Shown piece by piece: positions 16,749 through 24,433 of a stretch of 64,000 nt of DNA (the first letter of the stretch is position 1; every line of letters starts with the position of its first letter). The notes under the pieces are model-generated. The model made no database searches, had not been told where the DNA came from, and saw nothing but the letters and a program-made list of their open reading frames with translations. Source of the stretch: Methylobacter sp. GTDB lineage: Bacteria; Pseudomonadota; Gammaproteobacteria; Methylococcales; Methylomonadaceae. The stretch is from NCBI GenBank assembly GCA_030653175.1, contig JAURZV010000002.1:49106-113105 (forward strand), in the 5' to 3' direction. A program made the position numbers and the translations under genes.

Positions 16749-17521
16749 GTTTCAGCCTTTTTCTTCTTCACGACACGGAAAATATGCGTGAAATCTTTAG
16801 AATACAAACTGGATTCGGTTTGTGCATCACGCCCCAAAGCCGCGCCCACCAGCAACATGGTGGTGAGGTTCCAGTCGCTACTCTTGGTTTCCTTAAGTAT
16901 GTTGCCCAAGGCGCCCTGGTAAGAGCGCTCTTCCGGCCAGCTTGCCCGATAGACCAGCGCCACCGGCGTGTCGTCAGGGTAATGCAGGCGTAGGTCGGCG
17001 ACTATTTTTTTCAAATGCGGCCCGGACAGGAAGATGCACATCGTCGCTTGGTGTTCGGCCAGCCGCGCAATCGATTCCAGTTCCGGCACGGCGGAGGCTC
17101 GGCCGGAAACGCGGGTCAGGATCACGGTTTGTGATACTTCCGGCTTGGTCAGCTCGGCCTTAATGGATGCCGCCGCAGCCGTGAACGAGGACACGCCCGG
17201 TACAATATCGTAGCCGATACCGAGGGCATCAAGCCGCCGCATTTGCTCGGCTGTCGCGCCGTAAATGGCAGGGTCGCCGGAATGCAAGCGCGCCACATCG
17301 CAATCATTTTCCTGGGCGCGGCGGTAGCAGGCTTCCTGCTGTTCAAGGTCGAGCTTGGCGGTGTCGATCAATTCGGCATCAGTATGGCAGTGCTGCAACA
17401 TGTCGGTAGGCACCAAGGAGCCTGCGTACAGCACCATGCTGACCTTGCCGAGAATATTTGCGCCACGCAATGTAATCAGATCGGAAGCGCCTGGGCCTGC
17501 GCCAATAAAATAAACCTTCAT
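16745..17521 (-). CDS. cobM: Precorrin-4 C11-methyltransferase CobM/CbiF
   Basis: 258 residues, full length for CobM/CbiF. A SAM-dependent tetrapyrrole methylase with MKVYFIGAGPGASDLITLRG at the N-terminus, LHSGDPAIYGATAEQM and YDIVPGVSSFTAAAASI. It methylates C-11 of (cobalt-)precorrin-4. Its start overlaps the cobI stop (17,518-17,521) and its stop overlaps the cbiG start, so the three genes are probably translationally coupled. The tail KKKKAET is short and polar. Confidence 0.95.
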   Translation of the reverse strand: MKVYFIGAGPGASDLITLRGANILGKVSMVLYAGSLVPTDMLQHCHTDAELIDTAKLDLEQQEACYRRAQENDCDVARLHSGDPAIYGATAEQMRRLDALGIGYDIVPGVSSFTAAAASIKAELTKPEVSQTVILTRVSGRASAVPELESIARLAEHQATMCIFLSGPHLKKIVADLRLHYPDDTPVALVYRASWPEERSYQGALGNILKETKSSDWNLTTMLLVGAALGRDAQTESSLYSKDFTHIFRVVKKKKAET

Positions 17522-18315
17522 GACAAATCTGCCTGGAGCAGATTTGCATTAACCCGAAGGGCGTCAGGCAGGATAGCCTGACGTGAATGTCTTCTCTCTC
17601 CGGGTGTTTTGCGTATGAGTAAAGTGGCGAGATAACCCATCGCTGCGGTAGCGCACAAATCGCTGACATCATCGGCCAGCATTTCGTCTTCCAAACCTAT
17701 GCGGCGGGCAAAAGCGCAGTGCTCTGCGATGCCCATTTCACGGAGCAGAGCCAGCACCCAGGGCAGGCGCGCGCCGATCTTCATCAGCACCACGATGTCA
17801 TGGCTTTCGATGTCTTGCCGCAGTGCAGCCGCATCTTCGGGGCAGGGCAAAATCAATATACGCTCCTTGCCTACACCCAGCGGCCAGCCCATAGCGGAGG
17901 CCGCAGCCGCATAGCTGGTGATGCCGGGGAAGGTGCGTTGCGGCAAATCCGGCAAATACTCGCGCAAGGCGGCCAATATGTAGCCGTAAGTGGAGTAGGT
18001 GAGGCTGTCGCCTATGGTCAGATAAGCCACGTTTAGACCTGCGCGCAGTTCAACGGCGATGGTCTCTGCCAGCTGTGCATAATGCCCGCTCAGCACCGTG
18101 CGGTCAGGATCCATGTTGAATTCGATTTCCCGTATCCGTTCCTGAACGATGTCGATGCCCGTTAAACATTGCAAGGCCACCGAAGTTTCCGAGCTGCGCG
18201 CACGCGGTGCGTAAATGATGTCGGCCTGTTGCAATGCCTCGACCGCCGCCAGCGGAATGTAACCAGCAGGCCCCGGTCCTACGCCGATGCCCCAGAATGT
18301 ACCTAGCAAACTCAT
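17518..18315 (-). CDS. cobI: Precorrin-2 C20-methyltransferase CobI/CbiL
   Basis: 265 residues with FWGIGVGPGPAGYIPLAAVEALQQADIIYAPRA, TIGDSLTYSTYGYILAAL and TFPGITSYAAAASAMGWPL, as in CobI/CbiL. It methylates C-20 of (cobalt-)precorrin-2. ATG 18315 follows a GAGGAG ribosome site. The C-terminus (about 230-265) is weakly conserved and overlaps cobM. Upstream, 192 bp containing a strong palindrome separate it from cbiD. Confidence 0.94.
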   Translation of the reverse strand: MSLLGTFWGIGVGPGPAGYIPLAAVEALQQADIIYAPRARSSETSVALQCLTGIDIVQERIREIEFNMDPDRTVLSGHYAQLAETIAVELRAGLNVAYLTIGDSLTYSTYGYILAALREYLPDLPQRTFPGITSYAAAASAMGWPLGVGKERILILPCPEDAAALRQDIESHDIVVLMKIGARLPWVLALLREMGIAEHCAFARRIGLEDEMLADDVSDLCATAAMGYLATLLIRKTPGERRHSRQAILPDALRVNANLLQADLS

Positions 18316-18345
18316 ACTGCTCCTCTCATAAGTAAATATTATTAT

Positions 18346-18484
18346 CTCGTTCCCACGCGCTGCGTGGGAATGCAGTTAAGGCGCGCTGCGCCGCGAGCAC
18401 ACGTAATGTCCGAAAACGTAGACAATGCAAATACAAGACGCAGCGCGTCCTGCATGGCATTCCCACGCAGCGCGTGGGAACGAG
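18346..18484. repeat. 28-bp-arm inverted repeat between cbiD and cobI
   Basis: The arms 18,346-18,373 (CTCGTTCCCACGCGCTGCG...) and 18,457-18,484 are exact reverse complements. A short GACGCAGCGCGTC palindrome precedes the right arm. Each arm itself contains the CCCACGCGCTGCGTGGG palindrome. It may attenuate or stabilise the operon transcript at this point. Confidence 0.9.
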
Positions 18485-18507
18485 AATAAAGGCGCGCACA
18501 GCACGCC

Positions 18508-19671
18508 CTACCTAATCCCCAAGCTCTCGCCCTGTAAATTAAATAACCGCACTTCAACCTTTTTCACGGCAGGCGCACGGGCATGAACAAGCGCGGCAAT
18601 GCGCTGTTCGATGTCTATCCACAACGCCTGTGATTCAGAAATCCCCCTCAGCCCCCCTTTTTTAAAGGGGGGGGCGTTCTTTAATCTTTCTATTGCCGCT
18701 TCCACTGTATTGGCCTGTTCCAGTTCTTGTACCAGACAGTTGTTAAATCCTCGTTCTGTCGCTACCCGCGCGACAACACTCATGGCCATATCGCTCTTGC
18801 TGGAGTGCGTGTCCCATACGCCATCCAACACTTTGGCAAGTTTGCCCGGATGCCCCAGCAGCCATAACACATCCAGGTGACGCTGCTCCTCAGCCAATGC
18901 CTGCTGTAAAAAATCTAATGCATCGCCAAGAAAGTTGGCGATCTGCACGGATCGCTGCTCGGGCAAACACAGTATCTCTTTGGCATAGACGCGGCCGATT
19001 TTACCCGGCAGCAATGCGATGCACTGGGCATTATTGCCAAGTGCGACGCGCACATAAACCTCAATCGAGGCAATCCAGGATGCCAGCGATAAGGGTTCTA
19101 CTATGCCCGAGGTGCCGAGTATCGAAATACCGCCGACTATGCCGAGCCTCGGGTTGAAAGTCTTTTTTGCAATAGCCTCGCCGTTTACACAGCCTATGGT
19201 CAGGTCGAAGCCTTGATTCTTATTGCCAAGCACTTCGGCGACCGCCTGCCGCATCATCTTACGTGGCGTCGGGTTAATTGCGGGTTCTCCTACCGGTACG
19301 CGTAAGCCGGGTTGGGTCGCGGTGCCGACGCCGTCTCCGGCGAAAAAGCGTATCTGTCCTTTATTGTTTCTTCTCACTTCGGCAAAGATGGTGGCCCCGT
19401 GTGTGTTATCCGGGTCATCGCCGCCGTCTTTCAGCACTTCGGCGCGTGCCGTTTGTTCGTTCAGCTTGCGAATGTTCTGTATCGGTACGGTCAGGTAATG
19501 GACATTGTCAGGCAGTGTGATTTGTACCTGGGTGCGGCGCTCACCGTGCAGCAGCAGATAGAGCGCGGCTTTAACCGCTGCGGTGGCACAGCTGCCCGTG
19601 GTGCGCCCGCGCCGTAAACCGTTCGGTGCGAGTACGCCGAGATCGAATTCTTTAAGCTCACTTTGATCCAT
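18508..19671 (-). CDS. cbiD: Cobalt-precorrin-5B C1-methyltransferase CbiD
   Basis: 387 residues. The family N-terminus GLRRGRTTGSCATAAVKAAL is clear, followed by DDPDNTHGATIFAEV, GVGTATQPGLRVPVGEPAINPTPR and GIVGGISILGTSGIVEPLS. CbiD methylates C-1 in the anaerobic pathway. A proline/lysine/glycine insert (NAPPFKKGGLRGI) near residues 335-348 comes from a C-run/G-run palindrome. Similar PPFKKGG peptides are known to me as by-products of such repeats in other bacteria. It points to the cobalt-early route together with cbiG and cbiX. Confidence 0.93.
   Translation of the reverse strand: MDQSELKEFDLGVLAPNGLRRGRTTGSCATAAVKAALYLLLHGERRTQVQITLPDNVHYLTVPIQNIRKLNEQTARAEVLKDGGDDPDNTHGATIFAEVRRNNKGQIRFFAGDGVGTATQPGLRVPVGEPAINPTPRKMMRQAVAEVLGNKNQGFDLTIGCVNGEAIAKKTFNPRLGIVGGISILGTSGIVEPLSLASWIASIEVYVRVALGNNAQCIALLPGKIGRVYAKEILCLPEQRSVQIANFLGDALDFLQQALAEEQRHLDVLWLLGHPGKLAKVLDGVWDTHSSKSDMAMSVVARVATERGFNNCLVQELEQANTVEAAIERLKNAPPFKKGGLRGISESQALWIDIEQRIAALVHARAPAVKKVEVRLFNLQGESLGIR
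18641..18676. repeat. C-run/G-run palindrome in frame in cbiD
   Basis: CCCCCCTTTTTTAAAGGGGGG-type inverted repeat, read on the minus strand as PPFKKGG in CbiD. The sequence context (CCCCCTCAGCCCCCC) is typical of this repeat class. Confidence 0.8.
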
Positions 19672-19676
19672 ATTAT

Positions 19677-19731
19677 GTGGGAGCGAATTTATTCGCGCTT
19701 ATGCCGGTAACGCGAATAAATTCGCGCCCAC
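19677..19731. repeat. Palindromic repeat (GCGAATTTATTCGCG family) upstream of cbiD
   Basis: Arms GTGGGAGCGAATTTATTCGC and the near-exact reverse complement, around a 13-base centre. It lies in the gap between cbix-cobH and cbiD and directly abuts the cbiD start, leaving no clear ribosome-binding site for cbiD. Confidence 0.85.
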
Positions 19732-19749
19732 AATAAAATTTCTTGGTTT

Positions 19750-21309
19750 TCAGTCTCTGCAAAGCTGATTCACCGCATCAATCATTAACCCGTTCACGAC
19801 CGTTGCCGCCCACGGCGAACCGCCTCGCGTGCCGCTGTTGGTGATGCGCGGCACTTGCAGGCAGCGTTTTAACTCCGCCTTCGACTCGCAGGTGCCGACA
19901 AAGCCGACCGGCAAGCCGATCACCAATTGCGGCCGCCAGCCGTGCTCGCGAATCAAGCGCACAGCTTCCCTGATCGCAGTCGGCGCATCACCTATCGACA
20001 GCACTATATCGTTACCGAATTTCTCGAACGCACGCCGTATTCCGGCTGCGGAGCGGGTGATGCCCTGTGCTTGCGCCATCAGCGCGGTTTCGTGATCGTG
20101 TACGCCGCACCAGGTTTCAATGCCGAGTTGTTCGAGCAGGGCACGCTTTAGGCCGGTTTGCACCATGGTCACGTCGGTCACCACAAGTTTGCAGCGGAGC
20201 AGGGCGCGGATGCCGGTTTCGACCGCGCCCGCCGAAAAATAAATGTCATCGACCGCGTTAAAATCGCCGCTGGTATGCACCAAGCGTTGCAGCACGGTTA
20301 AATGCGCTTCGGGAAAAACCGACCAGTCGCGCCCGGCAGCAATAATGCGGAAACTTTCGGCTTCTATCGGATGCGGCACGTAAGGGGCAAATTCTGTTGT
20401 GATTTCATCTGTAGCGGCTTTCTCAAATAAACCTCGTACTTGCAAATGATGAGGGCGTTGTGGCTCGCCTACTTGCTCTTCAAAGCCGACGATTTGCACC
20501 CGGTATTTGCACAGCGAGCAATTCATCGCCGCACGTCCTTCGACGGCTTCTTGAGCTCTGGCGATCAGCACATCGGCGACATACGGGTGCACGCCGAGAT
20601 AACCTGCCTTGAGCACTTCAAGCTCAGACTCGCGTTGCTGCAACACATCAGCAGCCTCATAAATACGCTTGACCAAAATGCCGTCGAACAGGAAAAACGG
20701 CACCACGATCAGCCGTGCATAGCCCAATTTGGCGGCGGCGCGCAGGCCGTCTGCGACCAGCGGTTTGGCCGTGCCTGAATAGCACACATAGGACGCGCCA
20801 AAGCCCATGCCTTCTTCAATCATCCGTGCGAACTTGGCGACTTCGCCATTGGCATCGGGGTCGGTAGTGCCGCGACCGACCAGCACCAGACAGGTGTCGG
20901 CGCGGCGGACGGTTTTTGACGATGTCGCTTCGGCTTCGACGATGCGTTGCTGTACCACTTGCAGCAACAACGGATGCAAACCCATCGGCGCGCCGAAATG
21001 AAAATCGATGTCGGTGTGTTCGCGCGCGACAGTCAGCAGCTCGCTGGGTAGGTCATTTTTGGCATGGGTCGCCGCCAGCAATATGCCGGGCACCATGACG
21101 ATTTGCTTGGCGTGTTGCGTAGTGTGAACGGCAATCGCCTGATCGATGGTCGGGCCGGCAAATTCCAGGTAACCGTGGCTGACTTGATGTTGCGGTGCGC
21201 GCTCCTTGACCAGTTCAACCAGCTGCTCAAATTCCCGTATGCCGTCGGCATCGCGGCTGCCGTGACCTGCGATTACTATGCCGAATTGTTGGTTTGTTTC
21301 AGCCTGCAT
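19750..21309 (-). CDS. Fused sirohydrochlorin cobaltochelatase / precorrin-8X methylmutase (CbiX-CobH/CbiC)
   Basis: 519 residues. The N-terminal part (about 1-260) is CbiX-like: [15 protein letters not shown] with the active-site histidine, a second chelatase repeat ([23 protein letters not shown]) and [15 protein letters not shown]. This is a long CbiX made of two half-domains. A cysteine-bearing linker ([16 protein letters not shown]) leads into the C-terminal CobH/CbiC domain with [20 protein letters not shown], which shifts the C-11 methyl to C-12. The fusion joins an early cobalt-insertion enzyme to a late pathway step. It overlaps cbiE by 11 bp. Confidence 0.92.
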   Translation of the reverse strand: MQAETNQQFGIVIAGHGSRDADGIREFEQLVELVKERAPQHQVSHGYLEFAGPTIDQAIAVHTTQHAKQIVMVPGILLAATHAKNDLPSELLTVAREHTDIDFHFGAPMGLHPLLLQVVQQRIVEAEATSSKTVRRADTCLVLVGRGTTDPDANGEVAKFARMIEEGMGFGASYVCYSGTAKPLVADGLRAAAKLGYARLIVVPFFLFDGILVKRIYEAADVLQQRESELEVLKAGYLGVHPYVADVLIARAQEAVEGRAAMNCSLCKYRVQIVGFEEQVGEPQRPHHLQVRGLFEKAATDEITTEFAPYVPHPIEAESFRIIAAGRDWSVFPEAHLTVLQRLVHTSGDFNAVDDIYFSAGAVETGIRALLRCKLVVTDVTMVQTGLKRALLEQLGIETWCGVHDHETALMAQAQGITRSAAGIRRAFEKFGNDIVLSIGDAPTAIREAVRLIREHGWRPQLVIGLPVGFVGTCESKAELKRCLQVPRITNSGTRGGSPWAATVVNGLMIDAVNQLCRD

Positions 21310-22018
21310 TCGGTAACGACTCCATTGCCGGTTCTATCTGGCTGGACATAGGGCTGCGGGTGCGGATTAGCATGATGCTCATGTCGCTAAATTCCTGCGT
21401 CGCGCAGTCGGCCAGTGTGCCGTGCCATTCCGCTTCCGATCTTGTCAAATTCTCCCAAACCTCGGTCGGATGTTCGGGCGATATGCCTTGCTCCAACAGA
21501 TAGGTCGCGATATGGCGCGGCATGAATGAGCGCGCTTCGTCCCAAGGGCAGGGAATCACGATGGCGTTGCGCTGATCCTGGAGCACATGCACCAGATGTT
21601 GCTTAAACGGGGTCAGATCGCCACGACGGTGGAAAGTGATAAATGTTGTTTCGTCGAAACAGGCCTTGGCGCGCGACGCGAGTATCTGTGCCGAAGATAT
21701 GCCCGGCACGGTTTCGACCGGATGGCCGCAAGCGCGCTCGACCCGTTCCAGGTACTGGAAGCCGCTGAAATGGATGTCGCCCATGAAGACTACGACGCAG
21801 TTCTTGCCTGCATGGTGTTCAATCGCAACCTGCGCCAATTGCTCGGTCTGGTCGCGATAATTCATGGTGACAACTTGCGCGGTAGCCGGAATCAGGCTTT
21901 GCACGACGTTAATGACGGCATCGAATCCGGCTACCACGTCGGCATTACGGATCAGCTCCGCGCCGCGCTGGGTCAGATAAGCAACGTCTCCAGGGCCTGC
22001 GCCTATGCAGATAATCAT
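21299..22018 (-). CDS. cbiE: Precorrin-6Y C5,15-methyltransferase, CbiE subunit
   Basis: 239 residues; a tetrapyrrole methylase with [35 protein letters not shown] and [17 protein letters not shown]. It matches CbiE, the half of CobL that methylates C-5. The CbiT half (C-15 methylation and decarboxylation) is not fused to it and no cbiT gene is visible elsewhere in the locus. ATG 22018 has an AAAGGAAC ribosome site. It overlaps the cbiX-cobH gene. Confidence 0.88.
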   Translation of the reverse strand: MIICIGAGPGDVAYLTQRGAELIRNADVVAGFDAVINVVQSLIPATAQVVTMNYRDQTEQLAQVAIEHHAGKNCVVVFMGDIHFSGFQYLERVERACGHPVETVPGISSAQILASRAKACFDETTFITFHRRGDLTPFKQHLVHVLQDQRNAIVIPCPWDEARSFMPRHIATYLLEQGISPEHPTEVWENLTRSEAEWHGTLADCATQEFSDMSIMLIRTRSPMSSQIEPAMESLPNAG

Positions 22019-22029
22019 AATTGTTCCTT

Positions 22030-22174
22030 TGTAATTATTCCTGCATTAATGCAGTCGTTCGTAGGGGCGACCGGCTGGTCGCCCGTGGGCGCGAATTTAT
22101 TCGCGTCTAGCGGCACCGCTAATAAATTCGCCCCCACATAGTTTTCTCATTCCCACGCGCTGCGTGGGAATGAG
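22030..22174. repeat. Cluster of four palindromic repeats between chlID-like gene and cbiE
   Basis: In order: a truncated CGACTGCAT family end (CCTGCATTAATGCAGTCG, 22,040), GTAGGGGCGACCGGCTGGTCGCCC (22,062), GTGGGCGCGAATTTATTCGCG with its partner (22,085-22,139), and TCATTCCCACGCGCTGCGTG with its partner (22,147-22,174). Four families abut one another, which suggests that repeats preferentially enter repeats. Confidence 0.85.
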
Positions 22175-22198
22175 GTAATGAATATGAACTGTTCATGT

Positions 22199-24130
22199 TC
22201 ACTTAATACATCCACGTATCGTAAGCGCCAGGTTTTCTGCGGATAATTCTTCCAGCGTCAGGTATTCAGCGCCTATGGCTTGCGCCAGTTGACGGGCTCT
22301 CCCTAAGCGTAAATAGCCGGTTTCGGTATCGAGCACCAGAGCGGGTACGCCGCGCTCGGCAAGTAATTGTGCAAACCTTAGCGACTCCTGCCAAGGGTCG
22401 TTGCCATCGTTCAGCGCAACATTGGCCTTGCCGTCGCTAAGCAGTACCAGCAGCGGCGGCATGTTGGTTTTTTCCAGCGTTTCCAGTGCCAGAGACAGCG
22501 CATGAGGCAAGGGCGTACGGCCGCCGGTAGGCAGTTCGCGCAGATTCTGTTCGGCAAGATCGACGCTGCGGGTAGGCGACAGCAATAACTGTGCGGACTC
22601 GCCGCGAAAGCTGATAACCGCAACTTCATCACGCTGCTGGTAGGCATCGGTAAGCAGCGATAACACCGCGCCCTTGACGGCTTCCATGCGTCGTTGCGCC
22701 GCCATGGAACCGGAGGCATCGACTACAAACAAAATCAGGTTGGCGTTTTTGCCGGAGCGGATTTGCTGGTGCAAATCGTTTTTCGTCACCTGGAAATCGA
22801 CTGCGTCTCTAAGCGCCGCGCTACGCAATGTTGCGCCAACCGCGAGACTGCTTGGATTCTGATCCGGCACGACTCGTACGACACGGCCGCGCGGCGCATC
22901 TTGTGCAGTGCTGCGTTTACCGGAAGCGTAGCGGTTGGAAACCGTATCAACTTCTATGCGTCGTACATTACCGGCAGATGCGGCGGTGAATACCTGTTGT
23001 TGGTCTTGCGTTTCATCATTGCTTTCAGTGTTTTCCTGTTCAGTATCAGCACCGGATTCGCTTTCATCAGGCGGCTGTAGTGCTTGTTGTATCAGCTCAT
23101 CAAGCTGCTCACGATCCAGCCCCGGTTGCTCGAAAGGTTTGCGCCTGCGGCGGTGGGGCAGCACCAGTTCCGCCGCAGTACGCACGTCTTCCGGCGTTAC
23201 CTGCGACCGGCCTTCGAGTACCGCTAATGCCCGCGCCGCTTTGTGCATGACGATGTCGGCGCGAAGACTGGCTACTTCGAATTCGCAACACAAATGGCTG
23301 ATCAGATCGAGTAGCGCATCATCCAGCGTCACTTCGGCTAACAACTGCTGCGCTGTGGCGAGTTGCTGACGCAGTGCTTGTTGTTCCTGCATCCAGGCCG
23401 CAGCGTAAGCCGTGGGATTGGCCTCGAACGCAATGCGTCGGCGCACGACTTCGGAGCGCACGGACTTGTCGCGCGGCGCGGTCACTTCAACCATCAGGCC
23501 AAAGCGGTCCAGCAATTGCGGGCGCAAATCGCCTTCCTCCAGGTTCATCGTGCCTATCAGCGTGAAGCGTGCGGGGTGGGTGACCGACAAGCCTTCGCGC
23601 TGCACTGCATTAACGCCCATCGCCGCGGCATCCAGCAGCACATCGACCAGATGATCGGGCAGCAGATTGACTTCATCAATATAGAGTATGCCCCGGTGCG
23701 CCGAAGCCAGTAAGCCGGGCTTGAAAACACGTTGGCCGCCTTTAAGCGCCTGCTCCAAATCCAGGGTGCCGATAACACGGTCTTCGGTAGCGCCCAGCGG
23801 CAAAGTGATGAAAGGCACGGATTGTAGGTGCGAATTTATGGTGGGAGAGACTTTAGTCTCGACAAGCGAGGCTAAAGCCGCTCCCACAGGATTGCAGGTT
23901 TCGCAGTGCTGATAGGGCGCGTCGGGAGCGCAGTTGAATGCACATCCAGTCACCCGCTCTATCAGCGGCAGGATGTCGGTTAGCGCCCGCGCCGCCGTGC
24001 TTTTTGCGGTGCCTTTATCGCCGCGTATCAGTACGCCGCCCAGCGACGGATCGACTGCGCATAAAAGCAAGGCGGTCTTGAGCTGAGTTTGTTCGACGAT
24101 GGCCGAAAAAGGGAAGGTGGCTTGGTTCAT
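22199..24130 (-). CDS. Cobaltochelatase/Mg-chelatase-like subunit, ChlI-ChlD fusion with VWA domain
   Basis: 643 residues from ATG 24130 (MNQATFPFSAI); the frame is open 14 codons further. It has an N-terminal AAA+ domain (P-loop VLIRGDKGTAKSTAARAL, Walker B GILYIDEVNLL), a proline/acid-rich linker (about 340-400) and a C-terminal von Willebrand A domain with a MIDAS site (VDASGSM). It resembles BchI/ChlI fused to ChlD and would be the ATPase partner of CobN, replacing CobS-CobT. An in-frame palindrome inserts about 20 residues (GAALASLVETKVSPTINSH) after the CETCNP motif region. It lies directly downstream of cobN. Confidence 0.9.
   Translation of the reverse strand: MNQATFPFSAIVEQTQLKTALLLCAVDPSLGGVLIRGDKGTAKSTAARALTDILPLIERVTGCAFNCAPDAPYQHCETCNPVGAALASLVETKVSPTINSHLQSVPFITLPLGATEDRVIGTLDLEQALKGGQRVFKPGLLASAHRGILYIDEVNLLPDHLVDVLLDAAAMGVNAVQREGLSVTHPARFTLIGTMNLEEGDLRPQLLDRFGLMVEVTAPRDKSVRSEVVRRRIAFEANPTAYAAAWMQEQQALRQQLATAQQLLAEVTLDDALLDLISHLCCEFEVASLRADIVMHKAARALAVLEGRSQVTPEDVRTAAELVLPHRRRRKPFEQPGLDREQLDELIQQALQPPDESESGADTEQENTESNDETQDQQQVFTAASAGNVRRIEVDTVSNRYASGKRSTAQDAPRGRVVRVVPDQNPSSLAVGATLRSAALRDAVDFQVTKNDLHQQIRSGKNANLILFVVDASGSMAAQRRMEAVKGAVLSLLTDAYQQRDEVAVISFRGESAQLLLSPTRSVDLAEQNLRELPTGGRTPLPHALSLALETLEKTNMPPLLVLLSDGKANVALNDGNDPWQESLRFAQLLAERGVPALVLDTETGYLRLGRARQLAQAIGAEYLTLEELSAENLALTIRGCIK
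23829..23893. repeat. Palindrome in frame in the ChlI domain
   Basis: GTGGGAGAGACTTTAGTCTC (23,841) pairs with GCGAGGCTAAAGCCGCTCCCAC (to 23,887). A partial TGCGAATTTA unit sits just before it, so it may be an insertion into an older repeat. The coding frame is kept. Confidence 0.8.
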
Positions 24131-24148
24131 TTTAAAAAAGCAATTTTT

Positions 24149-24410
24149 CCACGAAAGACACGAAAGACACAAAACAAAACAATGAAGTCGTCGGTAAAAA
24201 AATTGACCTTAATTTTCCTGGCGAGCCTGCGTTTTCACCGCCAAAAACAAGGTAGGCCGGAATAAGCTGATTCGAGCGATAGCGAGAATTGGCGTTTCCG
24301 GCAAGCATCTGAATCTGCCGGAAACGCCACCTCGCGCTACGCGCTTGGATGGCCTTATTCCGGCCTACTTGGCGATAAGAATATTTTCGTGTATTTCGTG
24401 TTTTTCGTGG
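24149..24410. repeat. Three-level nested palindromic repeats between cobN and the ChlID-type gene
   Basis: The outer unit has CCACGAAAGACACGAAAGACAC at the left and TTTCGTGTTTTTCGTGG at the right. Inside it lies GTAGGCCGGAATAAG...CTTATTCCGGCCTAC (24,252-24,368). Inside that lies GGCGTTTCCGGCA...TGCCGGAAACGCC. This 262-bp stretch holds no gene. Confidence 0.85.
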
Positions 24411-24433
24411 ATAAGAAAATTCTTCTAAGCTCA

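Noticed and set aside
23412..23654. Several plus-strand frames across the cobalamin locus
   Set aside because: All are GC-rich antisense shadows of well-conserved minus-strand enzymes.
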